Assembly: GCA_026936325.1 (NCBI GenBank) | Contig: JAPTHN010000014.1 | Span: forward strand, 24,597,348 to 24,661,347 | Reading direction: 5' to 3' | DNA: 64,000 nucleotides | Source: Platynereis dumerilii | Taxonomy: Eukaryota > Annelida > Polychaeta > Phyllodocida > Nereididae | Part shown: positions 44,450 to 55,921 of the stretch, one piece after another | How the letters are laid out: each line of letters begins with the position of its first letter | How positions within the stretch are numbered: position 1 is the stretch's first letter | Notes under the pieces: model-generated | The model's input: only the letters and a program-made list of their open reading frames with translations | The model's database searches: none | Told to the model about the DNA's origin: nothing | Program-made: the position numbers and the translations under genes

Positions 44450-44490
44450 TGACGTCACTAGGTCTGTGACGTCACGTCACGCATAAATTC
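44450..44490 (+). promoter_or_regulatory. Putative promoter of the Crypton gene: two CRE sites and TATA-like box
   Basis: Two perfect TGACGTCA palindromes at 44450-44457 and 44467-44474 and a half site CGTCAC at 44475-44480 are followed by GCATAAATTC. The start codon at 44535 lies about 50 bp further on. CRE sites bind CREB/ATF factors in animals; use here is inferred. Confidence 0.45.
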
Positions 44491-44534
44491 CACTTTGTTT
44501 TGATCGTCTGCATTGTCAACAAGCAAACTTCAAC

Positions 44535-46394
44535 ATGGAAACAAATGGGAATTTTGACATTTCGCTGGATGATGAGTTACCAATGGCAATGGAGACTGCT
44601 CACAGTCAGTCTCAGTCATCAGAGATGAGTGAGACAGAATTGGCTGCTCTGGAAGATTCTGTCAAAGCAAAAGCAACAAAGAAAAGCACAGAATGGGGGG
44701 TCAGAAAATTCAACGAATGGCTGAAAAAAAGAGGCAAAGCTGAGGAATGCAATCTTCACACCGTGGAAGCAGCAGCACTGAACGAAATATTAAGGCAGTT
44801 CTTTGCAGAGGTTAAACCAGTGTCGTCAAAAATAAACAAAGGATCTATGTTCAGCCCAAGCTCCCTAGCTTGTTTGAGGGCTGCAATAAGGAGATACATC
44901 ATCGAAGATTGTCCCAGAAACCTGGATATTATCTCAGACAGCCAGTTCATTACCGCCAACAAAATGCTTAATGCAAAAGCTAAATTGTTTATTGCCAGTG
45001 GCAACTCCAGACCACGACACAAGCCAGCCATTCTGATGGAAGATTTGGAAAAACTTGGATCTTATTTTCAGACTTACACCGAAAGCCCAAAGATACTGCA
45101 ACAGGCAGTATGGTTCCATCTTTGTTATTTTTTCGGACGCAGGGGCAGGGAAGGATGGATCTCCATGAAAAAAGATACTTTCGAAATTTGCGAGGATGTC
45201 AGTGGCAAGAGGTTCGTCCAGATGAGGATTACCGAGAGAACCAAAAACCACCAGGGTGGAAGCAAACAGAGTGATCAGGACTACAGTCAACAAAAAATGT
45301 TTGGGATCGGGGTCGAAATGTTTGACTTTTATCGGAAGAAATTAAACGAAAAATGTGAGAAGCTGTTTCAACAACCTGATCAAAGACGTGAAATTGAAAA
45401 GGAAGGACCTTGGTACAAAAACATTCCGATCGGGAAAAACAGCATGGCCAAAATCATGAATACAATCAGTGACAGTGCTGGTCTCAGTCAGCGTTACACA
45501 TGTCATTCTGTGAGGGCCTCAACCATAACAAATTTGTTCAGAGCTGGAGTGCAAACGACAAGTATAATTAAGGTCACTAATCACAAAAGCACCAACTCCC
45601 TTAGCCATTACGTTGATGGCCTCTCAGATGAGCAGCGTCAAACATACTGCTCCGTCCTCGAGACCTCACTTTACGGACAAGAAACAGCTTCCTCTTCACT
45701 GCCTCTTGAGGAAGAGACCCCAGCTCCAGCCAGCAGTGTAGTAAGTATCTCAGAAATATTATTTTAAAAAATCACAAACAATTTAAAATTTGTTGTGTTA
45801 GAGAAACAAACTTAATATCCTATTATTGTATTTTAGGCAATTCCCGTTTCAACCACGCCTCGAGATACTGAAGCTGATCCAGAACCTGCAGACATTGTGT
45901 CAATGGTACCTACTATTACATTAGTTAAACAATTTTAGTGATTTATATTTTTAATACACTGTAACACAGTTGGAATAACACTTGGCCTGATTATTCTTTA
46001 ATAAATTTTCTTTCAGGATGACCATGCTGTTCTTGTTAATGACAGTGGTGTTGTGGTTAATACGTTCGAGAATTCTGCACCTGTAGTCGCATGCTCTTTT
46101 GTAAGTATGGTTATATTAATAGATCATAAGATAAATTCTGAGATTAAGCACCAAATAAAGCCTAGCTATATTTCTGATATTTTCCCCGGTAAAATTTTCT
46201 TGCAGGAAAGAGCTGAAGGTCAACAAATTGCTACTACGATTCACCATCCTGACACCAATGGCGTCGTCACACTGCCCCCAATTCAGACCAGCCAAACCAG
46301 CTTCAAAACTTTGAAAAGGAAGGATGTCGGGCTTGAAAATTTTATGAAAGACAACAGTTTTAAAAACTGCACATTCAACTTTGATTTCAAATAG
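44535..46394 (+). CDS. Crypton-type tyrosine recombinase, four exons, 515 aa
   Basis: A DNA-cutting-and-rejoining enzyme of the Crypton DNA transposon family (related to the DUF3504 domain of ZMYM and QRICH1 proteins). Exons by GT-AG sites: 44535-45740, 45837-45905, 46017-46100, 46206-46394; all introns are phase 0 and about 100 bp. Strong Kozak context at 44535 (A at -3, G at +4). Residues 1-40 are acidic and Ser-rich; 42-125 fit the core-binding domain; about 155-365 is the catalytic domain with R203 (GRRGREGW), K237 (RTKNH), H324 and R327 (HSVR), H350 and the Tyr nucleophile Y359 (NHKSTNSLSHY). Exons 2-4 add a Thr/Pro-rich tail ending FKNCTFNFDFK. All catalytic residues and frames are intact, so it could be active or domesticated. 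Confidence 0.85.
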
Positions 46395-46447
46395 CTTGTT
46401 TTATGTTCTTGAGGTGAAGCTTTGAAATTAAAAAAATTGTTGATATT

Positions 46448-46453
46448 AATAAA
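46448..46453 (+). terminator. Candidate polyadenylation signal
   Basis: AATAAA lies 54 bases after the stop codon of the recombinase gene. Confidence 0.5.
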
Positions 46454-46682
46454 TAGGCCTAATTTGACCTTTTTATCATTGCCCTACTATTACAGTATAA
46501 AATGTTCAAATCTGAAAATGTTGTTTTTGTTGTTTACTTGTCAAACAGTAGTTGGCCTATAGCAATGAAGATGGGTCTGAACCATGTATGCAGTGACCAA
46601 ACTGTGATTATCCCGAGCTAAAATAATGTTGGCATAATAGTTTACAGCCTGTTTAATGCATATTCAAGTATATAATAATGAT

Positions 46683-46848
46683 AATAACATTTTTAGTTGT
46701 CGGGCATTATGGGGTATTAATCAGTTATGGCCCTCGGGCAGAAATCATTTAATGCCCTCGCCTGGCGGCTCGGGCATTAAGTTAATGATTTCTGCCCTCT
46801 GGCCATAACTGATTAATACCCCATAATGCCCTCCAAAAAAATGTTATT
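46683..46848. repeat. 166-bp near-perfect hairpin downstream of Crypton gene
   Basis: Arms CGGGCATTATGGGGTATTAA / TTAATACCCCATAATGCCCT and GCAGAAATCATT / AATGATTTCTGC pair throughout around CGCCTGGCGG. It is either a MITE or the 3' subterminal region of the Crypton element. Confidence 0.8.
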
Positions 46849-46979
46849 GTATAATTATAGTTTATATATTTCATCATAAGTAACATGTATAGGATAAGTG
46901 CATAAAATGGACTATGACAATTTCCGCTGCAATACTTTTCAGCCAAATCATATGTCACCAAATTATTAGATACCAGATT

Positions 46980-47160
46980 TCTCTGAACAAGACTCACTGA
47001 GTGGCATGCCAGTCTGGTTTAGAGCTGCATACTTGTATGGCAATGCTTAATGCTTAGTAATAGGACTGTCACAATGTGTTGATATTTTTACCAAATTTTT
47101 TCGACAGTATCATTAGATGAGCCCTGCTCTCATGCAAAGGTGACAAGCTTCATGACAGGA
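46980..47160 (+). repeat. Conserved hairpin island, type I, copy 5
   Basis: Leader GAGTGGCATGCCAGTCTGGT, then GCTTAGTAATAGGACTGTCA, core at 47096-47117 with TTCGACAG for TGTGACAG, tail GATGAGCCCTGCTCTCATGC. ATGAG and CTCAT of the tail form a second small stem. Confidence 0.65.
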
Positions 47161-47339
47161 TTAACACCAAAGAAGCAAGTTTGGCGATTTTGCTGAGACT
47201 CTTTAGTTGATACAAGGCAAATGATGGTACATAATGGGCGAGGGTATGTATGCATCTTCTGGGGAAGTTAAAATTAATATTTTCTGTCATTGTGAAGTTA
47301 TCTTTTCAGGGGTACCCCATGATCTGTTATACCAATTAT

Positions 47340-47568
47340 CTGTTATGCAGCAGGCGCCCGGCTGGCTGGCAGACTGTCAGCTAAGATGTTCCCAGCAGGC
47401 AGAGTTGTCAGCTGGGATCCAATTTTGGCATCCACCCGATGAAATTTGCACTCAGGTAATGAGAAAGCAGTTGAAGTGGCTGGCTGGGAAAAATTATTTA
47501 TACCAGCTGGCTGGGCGGTGCTGAGTGACGCTTGGGCTGGCTGGCAACCCAGCTGGCAGCATAATAGA
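47340..47568. mobile_element. Short TIR element with GGCTGG repeats
   Basis: TTATGCAGCAGGCGCCCGGC on the left versus the inverted TTATGCTGCCAGCTGGG on the right. The interior is rich in GGCTGGCTGG. Ends approximate. Confidence 0.45.
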
Positions 47569-48022
47569 AATTTTCTCCCAGTTGTACAAAAAAATGTATC
47601 TGAGTGTCGCAAAAGATGTGCAACCAGGAGCTTACACTGATATGGGCATTATAATAACACACATACAGTGACCTTGTTATTTCAACACTTATGTACTTTT
47701 GTGGAGAAAGAAAAATGCAACAATTGCTTTTTTAATTTTTTGTAGAACATCGCCCACAAAAAAAAAATGAAGATAACTATTTGCTCCTTTTGGTTTAGAC
47801 AGAATGCAATCTTTGAAAGGAAGGAGATGACACAAATAAGGAATGGTCGTCAATATCATTGTCAGTAAATTGGAGTAGATCCACTATTCTTTTTCCCGCC
47901 CAAACAAACCAATAGCATTAACTGATTAGAATTAAGGAAATTGATCTGAAATAAACTTTGACTAGCCTGAAACTTTCTTCATAGCATCATTAAGGATGGT
48001 CCATACTAACAACTAACAAAAT

Positions 48023-48206
48023 CAGTGGCGTAACTGGGGGTTCTCGAGCGGGGGGGCACCTGGGGGGGGCACGCAATTCTCTGGGGGGGCACCCACTATA
48101 CTAATTGTATATTTTAGCCAGAGTAGGAAAGTTCATATGGGGGGGCACCTGGGGGGTCACAGGTCCAATATGGGGGGGCCTGTGCCCCCCCATAGGGACG
48201 CCACTG
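48023..48206. mobile_element. hAT-type MITE (CAGTGGCGTA), 8-bp TSD
   Basis: 184 bp. CAGTGGCGTAACTGGGGG on the left and inverted CAGTGGCGTCCCTATGGGGG on the right. Flanks aacaaaat (48015-48022) and aacagaat (48207-48214) match at 7 of 8. G-rich repeats inside. Tip CAGTG and 8-bp duplication fit hAT. Confidence 0.85.
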
Positions 48207-48359
48207 AACAGAATTGACATTTTTGATTAAGTTGAGATGATAGCTAATAAGATAATAGGAATAACTTTTTATTGGACACACAGATCTGTTAAGATTTTCT
48301 TAGTGTTGCATCCCTGAAAAAACCTTTCATTGCTTCAAGTACTTATCTAATCAGGAAGG

Positions 48360-48990
48360 TCACACTCCAATGAAAACATTACAGCCAGGAAATTTGATAT
48401 GCAAAAAGAGTTGACTGCTGCACCGTTAAAATGGCACTTCATGTGTCATCATGCTGATGACTTGTCATGATCATACCCACTACTTTCAATGTTAATTTGA
48501 TTTTAGGAGACTAATCCCACTTGTTGGCAAAAGGATTATGCATATCGTTTTTATTCTAAAATAATTTATGACAAATCAAAATGGCCTTCTCTTGATCATT
48601 ACTAATCAAACAGCCTCTATTTTCCTATGTTGAAAGTAGAGCAGATGGCACTTCATCAGCTATCATGAATCACAAAGTGCCATTTTCACAGTGCAACAGT
48701 CCACTCTTTTTGCATATCAAATTTCCTGACTGTAGCAAAATGTTAATGACTATTTCCACTGACCAATGGCAGAGACCTCTTCTCTTTTACATCTCAGTTA
48801 CTATGCATCCCAGTTTATCTGCCAGCTCCAAAGCTCTAAATAAACTTGGTAATAGCCAATGAAGTGATGAATGGGCTTTTGAGTCGTCCTGCAGGCCTGA
48901 TAGTAATGCTCTTATCGTTCTACCACCAGGTCTTTCATGGCGCCCTCTGAATTGACTGCTATAACTGGCCACACATTTTGAGGAAGAGTT
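48360..48990 (+). repeat. Array backbone, blocks r and q (fifth unit)
   Basis: Block r (48400-48610) shares CATGATCATACCCA and CTAATCAAAC with 63790-64000. Block q (48760-48990) shares CCACCAGGTCTTTCATGGCG-like and ACTGGCCACACATTTTGAGG with the other copies. 48640-48710 partly mirrors 48400-48440 (inverted ATTTGATATGCAAAAAGAGT). Confidence 0.6.
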
Positions 48991-49284
48991 AACCAGTAAT
49001 GGGAAGATTATGTTTTCTTGCTTTCAGACTGAAAATAAATTATCGAAGTTATTTTCTATCTGGTTTGATTCTACATGTATAAACTTACTCAAAATATTGT
49101 AAATCCATGTGAATAAAAATGAACCATCTTTTCAACATATTATACATTGTATGATTCCAATAACTAAACCAAGGCATCCTCGTGCAGTGTCACCTAAAAC
49201 TATGCTCTTTGTCACACACCAATCACACTTCACAACCGTTCGAAATATATACTACACCTGCAATCAGTTTTTTTGCACATTTTC

Positions 49285-49460
49285 TTGCCTTTGCTAGGTT
49301 TCATATCATATGGGATTGTTCGACATATCGTGCCTGGTGCTGAGTTAGAGCTCTGTCACGACGTGGACGTATTTTTGCAGAATTTTTGTGACAGTATCAT
49401 TAGACAAGGTCTGCTCTCAGGCGAAGGTATCAAGCTCTGTAATGGGATTGGTATCACAGA
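49285..49460 (+). repeat. Conserved hairpin island, type II, copy 5
   Basis: Leader TCATATGGGATTGTTCGACA, GAGCTCTGTCACGACGTGG, core intact at 49383-49404, tail GACAAGGTCTGCTCTCAGGC. Close to the copy at 25065. Confidence 0.65.
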
Positions 49461-49689
49461 TTCAGGTGTCGCAATGTAGCTTGACTTGCTGGCAGGCAAA
49501 GACAATTAAGTTGTTACACAGTACCAGAAATTGAGATATATGTATGGAAGTTGAGTGACTTTTCAGTACATTTTAGATGGACAGATTAGACTTTATTGAG
49601 TCACACTAAATTAGGGTACAGATACAAATATAAACATAAATTCCAGCAGAACACTGTGGTGAAGCAGTTCAGATTGCACACACAAGTTG

Positions 49690-49920
49690 TAAACATGTTA
49701 CCAGTGTGGTATACCATATCCAATGATCAAAAATGTACTGCTACATCCATGCAGTAGGCTTTTAAAAAAGCTCCATCTAACTAATATACAAAGATAGTGA
49801 CATTTACTCTGTGTCTGGTAAACAACAATCAAAACCATTCGATGTGGAGCCTGTCTCTGTCCCATTGTTAATAACACAGGATATTGGAATTCCAAAGCCT
49901 AGCATATAATATATACAATT
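49690..49920 (+). repeat. Array backbone, partial block f (fifth unit)
   Basis: CTGTCCCATTGTTAATAACA and ACAGGATATTGGAATTCCAA resemble 6180-6225 and 57150-57185. Confidence 0.45.
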
Positions 49921-50050
49921 CTTGTATTATATCTCCTGCACTTATATGTCCAATAGAATTTGTTGCTGGACTTTATTAAGAGACCTACACATTTTATATA
50001 AATTTACGAGATGTATAAATATAAGTTGGAAATACAGTCCATCATGAATA

Positions 50051-50222
50051 CAGTGGTCCCTGCATTATAAGACCGCCTCTTTTTTGGTCATGAAGTGGCC
50101 TCGAGTGAGGGTGCGCTCTCTCGCTGGGGTTCAAAATGCACTAAAATACCACTTAGTGCGGGAAGAAGGCAGTCACATTAGGCAAGTTGGTCTTACAACA
50201 GGAACGCAGACCTGTACTACTG
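50051..50222 (+). mobile_element. TA-flanked MITE (CAGTGGTCCC family)
   Basis: Starts CAGTGGTCCCTGCATTATAA after TA; ends in a diverged GCAGACCTGTACTACTG before TA. The interior GTCATGAAGTGG and TGCACTAAAATACCACTTA match 55382-55541. Confidence 0.75.
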
Positions 50223-50399
50223 TATTGAACCATTTCACAAACTTCATCAGGTGCTTTATCTGCAGATCTGTAACAGAGGCCCCAATTTCTAACTGCAATG
50301 CTTATTATTAGTTACCATAACAGTTTCTTAAGCGTTTCAGTTTCTTAAGTGGTCCAATATACCTGACTTTCCCCTTGATTTGAGCAGCACTTATCATTG

Positions 50400-51170
50400 A
50401 GATCTTCGTCTTATAAACATGAGACAATTCAAGGCAAGTTTTATTGCCACTATGGGGTAATCTAGCAGTTTCTGGTCTCTCAAGACTGTGATTAACTGTA
50501 GTGGGACATTTGAAAGCTTCAAATAAGAAGTGAGTTATGTTTCCTGGTTTGAACATACCACTTTAAATGACCACTAAAAGTGCAGCAAGTGCTGAGTAAA
50601 AGATACATGAAAGCAGTATCTTATCTTACAAGCTTGTTATATCAAACTTTTAATAACAAAGCAGCTAGTGCAAGAATTTTCCTCTGTCATACAGGAAATT
50701 ATGCATGGTAGAAGGAGACTTCAGCTGAATAAAATATAACATTGGGGATTCTAGATTTTGTGCTTATTCAATTTAAAAGTGGAATTTTGGTCTGAAGTCT
50801 TTAATGGCTTCTAAATTATTTCTTTATGATTTTGACATCAGTCATTTTCTCAGATATAAGTGTCTTTACTCTTCTGACATTCATTCAAATGAGCTGGCAA
50901 CTGTTTGTCCTTTAAATTGCAGTTTGTTTTTCATTAAATTTCGACTTTTGCAAAAATCATATGAGAATATAATTATAGAGTTGCCCCTGATGAAACTGCA
51001 GCATAACCAACTTATCAAATAATCAAAAGTTAAGAATGCCAAGCGAAGAAGTTATATTTTCTTTTAAATCGAAAATGTCTTTGTGAATAATGTACAAAAA
51101 AATGCTGTTGCCTTGACAGTTTGCTTTTTCAACACAGAGAGCAAATTTGTTTGATCTTTGAATGAATATT
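50400..51170 (+). repeat. Array backbone, blocks k, l and i (fifth unit)
   Basis: k at 50420-50710 (CAAGACTGTGATTAACTGTA), l at 50770-50960 (TCATTAAATTTCGACTTTTG), i at 51020-51170 (TTGACAGTTTGCTTTTTCAA); same order as 38690-39440. 51170-51530 shows nothing recognisable. Confidence 0.6.
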
Positions 51171-51529
51171 ATCATCTAAGAGAAAAAATAGGGCATCAAA
51201 ATAACTAGATCAATATCTTCTTAGGCTACTGTCAAAATCCAACAAAAAAAGTCAAATTTCAATATAATTAAGGATATTGATATTGGGAATTGACATTCTG
51301 ACATAGTCCAAAAGAAATTAGTCAGACTGTCAATAACACTGTTTTGACATGAGCCTAGATTCATATTTCTCTTGACACTGTGCATATTAGAACTATCCAT
51401 GCTATATGTCTCCTAGATCATTTTATCATGCACACTGTTATGCTGATTTTATCAATACGACATGCAAATATATACTTGTGAATACGACATAAACATACAA
51501 ACATCATAAGCCTTTCTCAGCAGTTGGCC

Positions 51530-52380
51530 ACGAGTTACAAGATTGGCCGATTGATATCATGCAAATTTGCTGTAAATATCAGCAAAATTTATTCAGAAAT
51601 GTTCAATAATTTAGCATAACATGGTACTATTTCTATTTTGGATTACTTCATCATTATGATAAAAGTGGCTTTGTAGACTTGGTGATAAACTCAGTCTGTT
51701 GCACATTGAGTAAGATCAAATATGCAAGACAACTTAAGGGTGCTATACATTTACATTTTGATTCACTGTTTGTACCAACATTTTTTTTGGAGGTGTCAAT
51801 GACTCACAAATGCTTCATCACATTATCAAAAATATATTAATTCAGACCCTACCTATTAAGAGTGTAAAAAAAAAAAAATCTGAAAATGGTATTCAATAAA
51901 ATAAAATAAAAATGTTCCAAAGTCACCCAAGGCAAATTGAAACTACATGGTGAGTAGTGAAACATTCTTGTGCTGATAAATTTCGTCAAATCTGGAGGCT
52001 ACAGTTTAATTATAGAATTTATTCCTTAAGAGAATCATAATGCTCAAAGGAAGAAGTAATAGAATACTTGAAAGAGAATATTTATAATTTATTATGACTC
52101 CTCTCTCATGTCAGTAATTTTGCAACTTGTCTAAGTTTCTTCTCAGAACTTAAGTCCATTAAATATTGCATCAGAAACCGAACAAACTTAAAAAGAGCAT
52201 TTTCTGTTATCTTGTTTCAATTAGGCATGTTAATTCAGGTTCGATAGGCTTCTTCCGAGATAATGATGCCAGCAAAAGAAAATGTTTCATGCAACATCTA
52301 ACATGCAGTATTAATTTAAAATATTTTCCTGTAATTAGATCATACCTTGATACTTTAGATGGCATGGAAAAGAAGTAATT
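51530..52380 (+). repeat. Array backbone, blocks m and n (fifth unit)
   Basis: m at 51530-51720 (AACTCAGTCTGTTGCACAT), n at 52100-52370. The first stem of n is decayed here (GAACTTAAGTCCA), whereas ATCTTGTTTCAATTAGGCAT downstream is unchanged. Confidence 0.6.
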
Positions 52381-52645
52381 GATTCCTTTGTCAAATGGTT
52401 GTTATAATAATTGCTGTTGCATGACCAGTAAGATGCCTTGAAGCTTCTCTGAATTTGAAAATTTTGCACAAGTTCAAGTTTTGCACAACATTGATTTTAG
52501 TATAAATTAGAAACTTCTGAGATTAACGCAAATTACCAAATGCTTCGGAATTGTGTTTGGACTAAAAATTACAGCAGCTTCCAAATTACCCTCTCAACAG
52601 CGACCCCCCAAATGGAAATCCTGATCAGTTAGGTTGGCCTGGACG

Positions 52646-52925
52646 TAGTGTTGCAGTCCGTACCGCTTTGTACCGGTAGGGTCCAGTACAACCATGTGCA
52701 CCTCTTTTGTTCCGGACCTCTCTCAGTTGAAAAAAAACGGTCCAAAGGTTGCCCATACAGGTATGTACCAGCACAGTGAAAATTGTTTAAAATATGAAAA
52801 TACAATGAAAAAAAGACTTTTTTGTTTTTCCCACCTTCAATTTCTGACATATTCCGATGATTTTTGGCGACAATACCGGTATACCGGACCGCCTCACCCC
52901 TGGACCGGACTGGTCCCCATCACTA
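52646..52925. mobile_element. hAT-type MITE, 8-bp TSD
   Basis: 280 bp. Flanks cctggacg (52638-52645) and cctggatg (52926-52933) match at 7 of 8. Left TAGTGTTGCAGTCCGTACC; inverted right TAGTGATGGGGACCAGTCC. Internal TACCGGTA-like palindromes. Fits hAT. Confidence 0.8.
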
Positions 52926-53169
52926 CCTGGATGCCAAAACTGTATTATTGTCCACACTATCAACTATCTTACAAAAAAATGGCAGATGACCGAGCAAGCA
53001 TTATCAATCACCAATGACTTTCATGATATTACTTTCTTGGAAGAAATGCCTGAACTTAATAAATGGAAATTTACTAAATTTTTATAAAATAGCAGGAATG
53101 GGAAAAGTCATGACTATATGCAACTTCGTGATTTGTAAAAAGCAACCTCTTAACTTTCAATGCTACCGG

Positions 53170-54050
53170 ATTCTTATCGTTTCTCGTGTTGTTTCTAGCA
53201 ATCTTGATTGCCAATTAAACCTTTTTGACCTCAATCCTTCCGACTTCTTTCTCCATTGTTACTAAGATGCCATTTTGTGTTTGTGTCCTAGGTTGCAACC
53301 AATATGTGATGGAATGTTGTTGTGCTGCTTCCTTCATTGTTTAGAGAATGTTCATATGAATGTGAATGACCACGAAGTCAATTTTGTCTACCAAAAAAAA
53401 TACAATTTTTTGCAACTAAATGCGTGTAAACAGTTTTAATCTGTGCTGCTATTTAGATTACATTGTTTCATGGTAAAAGCGACCTGCTCATTTTACCCCA
53501 TAGGTGGAAGTACACTTTGACATCTCATCATCTACAGGATTTTTTATTATTACTGTTCAAGGCCCAGCTTCTCATGTTCTGCAATCCAAAAAGTCTCAAT
53601 GTGGTATTTTTTTAATGTCCAACATCAAATTGTGTAAAGTGAAAATATGGGATGTTGAAAGCCAACCATTATTAAAAACTTACACTTCACTTGCAATGCT
53701 ATCAAATATATTTTTTATTCCTGAAAAAACTTCAGTGAATCAAAAGTTCTATAATTTTACAGTAAAAATGTAATTTAGTTCCTGTTGGAATACCTTTACT
53801 TCTGAAAGATGTTTTTAATAACCATAGATGAAAACTCTCTCCCCGCATGGCATTAATCATCTTAGTTTAGCTTTGTCATTCCATTAAAAAGTTTTAGTCT
53901 GTTTTATCAAACAAATCATAGCAGCCAGCCTGTATGATAAACGTCTTGTTTCAACTGAGGCAACCTTCATCAACTTGAGAGATCGCTGCCAAATGTTTCC
54001 ACCCACTTTCCAGTGTCCTTGTCATCCGCATTATTATCGGTCATTTATCA
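53170..54050 (+). repeat. Array backbone, blocks o and p (fifth unit)
   Basis: o at 53170-53500 and p at 53780-54040 match 42040-42350 and 43970-44270. No Crypton, CAGTGGTCCC MITE or palindromes lie between them, so this shows the arrangement before those insertions. 53504-53770 holds a lone small open frame with no recognisable domain. Confidence 0.6.
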
Positions 54051-54500
54051 GACATTTTAGTTTTCATCTATTTGTCCATACCTGCAGAGGATAATGAAAA
54101 CAGACTTGGAATATAAGTAATATCAATTTAACGGTTGCTATCAAGGAATCATGTTCACGGTATCCTCATTTAGTGTCCATGACATAAATAAATGTTTGAG
54201 ATACATAACCAGCTTGACAAAAGACACCAATACATTGTCTATATGTATATGGTTTGCAATACATTGACATAGCATATTTGTAGCTTTTCTTGACAATGCT
54301 ATATGTCATAGATATCAGAGGTACAGCAAGACCAGTCTTGAGAGGATGCTATTTAATAACAAGGTGTTGTTGATATAATTTTTTCTAAGTACTCTTTATG
54401 CAAACCAGGATATTTATGCTGCAAGTTTTTGAAAATGTTCCCAGCATGCTGTTCTGTTTATCATATAGCAACAGACTGGCAGGCTTTTGTCCTGCACACC
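54051..54500. other. Intergenic, no feature seen
   Basis: Lies where the other unit holds the Crypton gene. No trace of it was noticed. Confidence 0.4.
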
Positions 54501-54504
54501 ACTC

Positions 54505-54680
54505 ACTAGGTGGCATAGTAGTCTGGTTTTGCTGCTGCTACACATATATCCATATAGCCATGCCTAATGCTTAGTAATAGGACTGTCATGTGTCAGCATT
54601 TTTACCAAATTTTTGTGACAGTATCATTAGATGAGCCCTGCTCTCATGCAAAGGCATCAGGCTGAATGACGGGATTACCA
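54505..54680 (+). repeat. Conserved hairpin island, type I, copy 6
   Basis: Leader CACTAGGTGGCATAGTAGTC, GCTTAGTAATAGGACTGTCA, core intact at 54610-54631, tail GATGAGCCCTGCTCTCATGC. 7.5 kb from copy 5. The 5' arm lacks a few bases after CTGTCA. Confidence 0.65.
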
Positions 54681-55380
54681 TCAAAGAAGTACCTGTGGCA
54701 ATGTTGCAGAGATTATTATTTTGATAGTGTGCATGCCAAATGAGGATGCATTCTCAATGCATACAGTATTATCATTACATATTTTGAGGAATGTAAAATA
54801 ATAATTTTTTTTCTAACAGTAAATATTGCCTGTTATTGTTGCACAAATAATTAAAGAAGAAATTCTAGCAAAAACATCTTAAAATCTCATGTAAAGTGCT
54901 ATTTTCAGTGTTAATGCATAAATGGACAATTCGATTTTTCTAATTATATTAAATTCCCTGATTGTTCATAAACTCATCATTAATTTTTGCGGAGTTGTAC
55001 TCTAGTGAGACCAGTAACTCAACGATAACATTTTCTATGGTAACTGCAATCTTGACCACCCATCGGAATGCAAAAAAGTTTAATGCCCTGTCCTAAGAAT
55101 CATTTGATTACCATAACAACCGATGCCAAGACCACACTCCAATTCAAGGATGTTGCAGCCAAGGACAGAATCACAAAATGGCATTCGTACAGCGAAGAAA
55201 AGATCTATAGTGAAACTTTTTTAGGTACAAAGGCCAAATAGCCGTACCTGTCATGCCAGTAAATGTCTTTTAGCAAAGACAATGATGCAAAATGTAAAGA
55301 AGGTACATGTTGACCTTGCTTTTTATCCTCTCTTTATCATTTTTTAGGAGAGCCAAAGTGCACCAAATGCAAATACTGCT
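54680..55380. repeat. Array backbone, weakly conserved
   Basis: 55100-55195 (TTGCAGCCAAGGACAGAATC, AAAATGGCATT) resembles 19340-19390. The rest shows nothing recognisable. Confidence 0.35.
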
Positions 55381-55381
55381 A

Positions 55382-55541
55382 CAGTGGTCCCTGCGTTATA
55401 AGACCGCCCCTTCTGCGGTCATGAAGCGGTCTCTCGTGGGGGTGCAAAATGCACTAAAAATACTACTTACTGCGGGAGGAAGGCGGTCACATAAGACAAG
55501 GCGGTCTTACAACAGGGGGTCTCATAACGCAGGGACAACTG
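55382..55541 (+). mobile_element. TA-flanked MITE (CAGTGGTCCC family), best copy
   Basis: 160 bp with TA on both sides. CAGTGGTCCCTGCGTTATAA on the left and inverted CAGTTGTCCCTGCGTTATGA on the right. Inner GACCGCC / GGCGGTC blocks also pair. Pogo/Tc1/mariner-type by tip and TA. Confidence 0.85.
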
Positions 55542-55921
55542 TATTTGTAAAATAATCTATGATAAATGAATCAAAGAGAACTACTAGCACACTTTCTCTT
55601 TATTGGAGTAAAGGACTGAAAGAAAACTAGTAAGGAGGCACTGATGGACTGGGCGTCAATATCATTATCGAAGAATTGAGGAAGACCCCCTGTCCCAACC
55701 CACTTTACACACCCACATGCATTAGCTAATTACGACTTTTTCTCAATGAATGTAAGCTGACCTGAAACTTTCTTCAAGGTATCATTTACAATAGTTCATA
55801 CTAACAAACATTATTTCACATTTTCGATATAGATGAATTTGAGAATATTTAGCAAACTGTGCAGTAATGAATTCCTATTATAGAAGTAGACTAGTTGTGC
55901 TACATAACATTTGTCTCCAAA

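Noticed and set aside
44756-45293. Minus-strand frames inside the recombinase exon
   Set aside because: Shadows of the real plus-strand coding region.
53504-53773. 89-residue open frame
   Set aside because: No recognisable domain, not present in the matching block at 42.4 kb, and codon use looks like the AT-rich background.
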